A stretch of 7,062 nucleotides of DNA. Origin: an archaeon CG07_land_8_20_14_0_80_38_8 (GTDB lineage: Archaea; Nanobdellota; Nanobdellia; Tiddalikarchaeales; Tiddalikarchaeaceae). The first letter of the stretch is position 1, and each line of letters opens with the position of its first letter. The notes under the pieces are model-generated. The model did no database searches. It had not been told where the DNA came from and saw only the letters and a list, made by a program, of their open reading frames with translations. Position numbers and translations under genes: made by a program. Shown piece by piece: positions 5,146-7,062 of the stretch. The stretch lies in assembly GCA_002779595.1 (NCBI GenBank), contig PEWF01000011.1, positions 1-7,062 of the forward strand. The letters run 5' to 3'.

Positions 5146-6122
5146 AAAGGAAATCACAGATTGAAATAACTAATATAATGTTTATGCACTTGATAGGATT
5201 AGTCGGAATACTCACGTTCACATTCTTATTCGTCTCATTAATTTCAGGCTCAAGCTCAAGAGCTGAAGGGCTGAAAGAAGAAACTCTTTACTACAATTTC
5301 GGCAGGAGATTAATCTCCACAAGCGACTGCTTCGCGTACAACCACATGGAAACATATTATGATGGAGTATCATTCACTTCATTAGCTAGAGTCAAGCCTG
5401 GAATAATTGACATGTCAAAAATTTTTAACTACGCGAACCAGAACTGCTTAAGATACGACTTGGTCAGCGGCGCAGTATTCGGAACCCCTGACACTCCGCA
5501 GGCATCATTTCCAATACTCATATATGAAATAACAGTCAAGGATTTGCAGACAGATGAAATTTATGAAACTAAGAATGACGCGTACCAGATTCTTGAACAG
5601 GGAAGAGTTTTTTCAATCTGCTCACCAACCAACTGCCAGTCAGACTGCCTGTATGACTGCAATGACATAAGAAAATATGAAGAGGATGAATCATCAGTTA
5701 ACGTTGAATCATCATCACTTCAATGCGCGGAAGGAGTGGAAGACATACCAACAACTGCAACGCCCGCGGTGAACTGCTGGACTGACGCGTTCAATGACGT
5801 CAGGAGAATGGTTGAACCCTACAAGGGAAGCCTGGAAATTGACTGCTCACTGCCGAGCGGTTTCGTAGGGACAGAATTGGAATACGGCAACGTTTTCGAA
5901 ACCAATGTGCAGTACGCAGTAACTTTAAGGTACACTCAGGGATACAAGGAATTCACAGAGCATCCGGGAATTTTTAACGTGAAATTCTGCGTAATAAAAA
6001 TCCCGACTTACTGCGACCCGTTCTTTGAAGGGGTTGAAACTCCGAACATTTACGGCGAATTCGGGGGCTTGGAAGTTTACAACCCGACAGCGTGCGACAT
6101 GGAGGGGATTCCTAAAGTATGA
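5142..6122 (+). CDS. 326-aa Cys-rich surface protein with class III-type signal, TTG start
   Basis: From TTG 5142 the protein starts MKRKSQIEITN, with a hydrophobic helix at about residues 13-34. Among the larger genes here, only this one and the 158-aa protein carry the K-S/A-Q type signal. A conserved-looking block follows: SDCFAY (61-66), RVKPGIIDMSKIFN (83-96) and NCLRYDL (101-107). I recall DCxAY...RVYPGxID...CL blocks in other DPANN membrane-anchored proteins, but could not check this. There are 12 cysteines, with a cluster C160-x4-C165-x3-C169-x3-C173 and others at 63, 102, 195, 212, 235, 283, 291 and 318. The start overlaps the upstream stop (TTGA), and the end overlaps the next ATG (ATGA), so it sits inside a tightly coupled operon. 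Probably a large pilin-like or minor subunit; the true role is unknown. Confidence 0.85.
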   Translation: MKRKSQIEITNIMFMHLIGLVGILTFTFLFVSLISGSSSRAEGLKEETLYYNFGRRLISTSDCFAYNHMETYYDGVSFTSLARVKPGIIDMSKIFNYANQNCLRYDLVSGAVFGTPDTPQASFPILIYEITVKDLQTDEIYETKNDAYQILEQGRVFSICSPTNCQSDCLYDCNDIRKYEEDESSVNVESSSLQCAEGVEDIPTTATPAVNCWTDAFNDVRRMVEPYKGSLEIDCSLPSGFVGTELEYGNVFETNVQYAVTLRYTQGYKEFTEHPGIFNVKFCVIKIPTYCDPFFEGVETPNIYGEFGGLEVYNPTACDMEGIPKV

Positions 6123-6673
6123 AGAAGGCAAGTGCTATAACTCTTGACATATTCATTATGATGATTATGCTCGCAGTGCTTCTTGGATTCACAGCGTACT
6201 ACGTTGACCAGATAACAGTGCGGCCTGTCGTGTTAATGATTGACTCGGAAGTGAACCTGAGATGCTTCTTCGTATTGTCTCAAATAGCAAGCAGTGAATA
6301 CGTAAGGGAGGGTGAGCCAGTGCCTGACAACTCTTTAAGAATGGAATTATTGAAAACTTACGGATTGTCAAACTCGCAGGAAAAAGCATACTTCGGAACT
6401 TACCAGGACACTTATGAAGAATCACTTAATTTAATGTACGGAGATTCAAAAATAATAGTGCGCAATGACGACGTTTTCTGGACAACAGTGCAGGCACACA
6501 GCATACCCGTAGCGTGCTCAATGAACGTGTTCGGCCCTGTAAGGACAGGCACAGCAGGACTGTTCACAACAGACTCCCTGCAAAAAGCAAAATCAACAGG
6601 CAGGACACTAACTGAATTAATGGATTATTACCAGAACTTATTATACCCGATATTGAAAGGAGGTGCTCCATGA
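6119..6673 (+). CDS. 184-aa membrane-anchored protein of the same operon
   Basis: The ATG overlaps the previous stop by 4 nt, with a GGAGGGG (6101-6107) somewhat far upstream. The product starts MKKASAITLDI and has a hydrophobic helix at about residues 11-27, then a polar domain with only two cysteines (49 and 133), which could form one disulfide. The KKAS start echoes the K-x-S/A part of its neighbours' signals but lacks the following Q/E; Asp10 is the first acidic residue. I do not recognise the domain. It ends in a basic and Gly-rich LKGGAP tail, whose codons contain the Shine-Dalgarno of the next gene. Position and anchor suggest a minor subunit or assembly partner of the larger proteins; it might also be an unprocessed membrane protein. 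Confidence 0.82.
   Translation: MKKASAITLDIFIMMIMLAVLLGFTAYYVDQITVRPVVLMIDSEVNLRCFFVLSQIASSEYVREGEPVPDNSLRMELLKTYGLSNSQEKAYFGTYQDTYEESLNLMYGDSKIIVRNDDVFWTTVQAHSIPVACSMNVFGPVRTGTAGLFTTDSLQKAKSTGRTLTELMDYYQNLLYPILKGGAP
6658..6665 (+). promoter_or_regulatory. Near-perfect Shine-Dalgarno AGGAGGTG for the 6670 gene
   Basis: AGGAGGTG is an eight-base match to the archaeal anti-Shine-Dalgarno complement, 4 nt before ATG 6670. It is the strongest ribosome binding site in the window. Confidence 0.8.
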
Positions 6674-7062
6674 ACAGGAGTAGAGGCGCAATACCAGTAG
6701 GAGGATTGTACATAGTCGCATTCCTAGTGCTTATGGGGCTTGCAGGAATGGGATTATATTTGTACCTGAACGGCCAGAGCACTGCAAGGGATTACAGAAT
6801 CGCATCCGCGTCATTATTGCAGGTGGGTGAGGAGTTCAAGAGATTCATAGACCAGGAAAGATTATTCGTTGTTGAAACAGTATTATACTTCTTAGGCAGC
6901 CAGGGAGGAGTGGAAAATATTCAGGACTACAACGCTGTTGACTTAACCAAAATTTCCGACATTGACAACCCGCTGAACCCTGAAGCTAAAAGCTGCTATG
7001 ACTTGTTAAGCGATAGGATGGGAAGCCCGAGCAATGAAATATTATACCAGTGCTTCAACGGG
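6670..7062 (+). CDS. N-terminal part of a membrane-anchored protein (3' truncated)
   Basis: The frame runs open from ATG 6670 to the right edge, giving 131 residues without a stop. The ATG overlaps the previous TGA (ATGA) and has an excellent Shine-Dalgarno. The protein starts MNRSRGAIPV with a hydrophobic segment at about residues 9-33 (rich in Gly, Leu and Val, ending LYLYLN). A predicted helical stretch follows (ARDYRIASASLLQVGEEF and onward), then FVVETVLYFLG and a polar region with the first two cysteines near residues 108 and 128. No known family is recognised. The basic N-terminus without Q/E suggests a signal anchor and not a typical class III signal. By operon position it is another membrane-anchored subunit of this locus. 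Confidence 0.85.
   Translation, partial: MNRSRGAIPVGGLYIVAFLVLMGLAGMGLYLYLNGQSTARDYRIASASLLQVGEEFKRFIDQERLFVVETVLYFLGSQGGVENIQDYNAVDLTKISDIDNPLNPEAKSCYDLLSDRMGSPSNEILYQCFNG

Noticed and set aside
518..6782. Open frames on the - strand (for example 518-748, 1124-1330, 2133-2537, 4592-4939, 6564-6782)
   Set aside because: They lie antisense to well-supported genes, have no start signals or recognisable domains, and read as shadows of the + strand coding pattern.
1..7062. Over-representation of ACGT (36 copies counted by eye)
   Set aside because: The excess over a rough composition-based expectation of about 26 is modest and is explained by Asn/Asp/Tyr codons ending in C before Val codons.

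Overview
The window looks like an archaeal, probably DPANN (Woesearchaeota/Pacearchaeota-like), surface-protein locus. Four observations support this. It is AT-rich, with heavy use of ATA (Ile), TTA (Leu) and AGA/AGG (Arg) codons. TATA-like boxes centred about 25-28 nt upstream of several ATGs fit leaderless archaeal transcripts. Other starts carry archaeal Shine-Dalgarno sequences (GGAGG, AGGAGGTG). The N-termini have the K/R-x-S/A-[Q/E] pattern of archaeal class III (prepilin/preflagellin-type) signal peptides. The lineage is inferred from style, not from a marker gene.

Eleven genes lie head to tail on the + strand and almost fill the window. No gene on the - strand is credible. In order they are: the C-terminal part of a Cys-containing secreted protein (1-573, cut at the left edge); a run of very small single-helix, pilin-like proteins (48, 51, 60 and 57 aa) with a 158-aa Cys-rich pilin-like protein among them (570-1764); two adjacent 350- and 342-aa proteins that share a Cys motif and each have 12 cysteines (1811-3897); a 403-aa Tyr/Asn-rich protein (3934-5145); a 326-aa Cys-rich protein with a class III-like signal (5142-6122); a 184-aa membrane-anchored protein (6119-6673); and the start of another anchored protein cut by the right edge (6670-7062). 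Three of the small genes are under 60 codons and easily missed.

Every protein whose N-terminus is visible has one hydrophobic helix at or just after the N-terminus. The larger ones then have a polar domain, usually rich in cysteine. The simplest reading is a subunit set for a type IV pilus-like surface filament or secretion pseudopilus: tiny core-helix pilins plus larger, disulfide-stabilised minor or tip subunits. No assembly ATPase, platform membrane protein or prepilin peptidase is present, so the assembly machinery would have to be encoded elsewhere, and the function remains inference.

Expression appears to be in short sub-operons. TATA-like boxes with leaderless-type spacing precede 752, 1113, 1811 and 3934. 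Internal genes start at 4-nt stop/start overlaps (ATGA or TTGA) or within a few bases of the previous stop, several with a clear Shine-Dalgarno. There is no gene-free stretch over 50 nt, and I saw no tRNA, rRNA, CRISPR array, IS element or long repeat.
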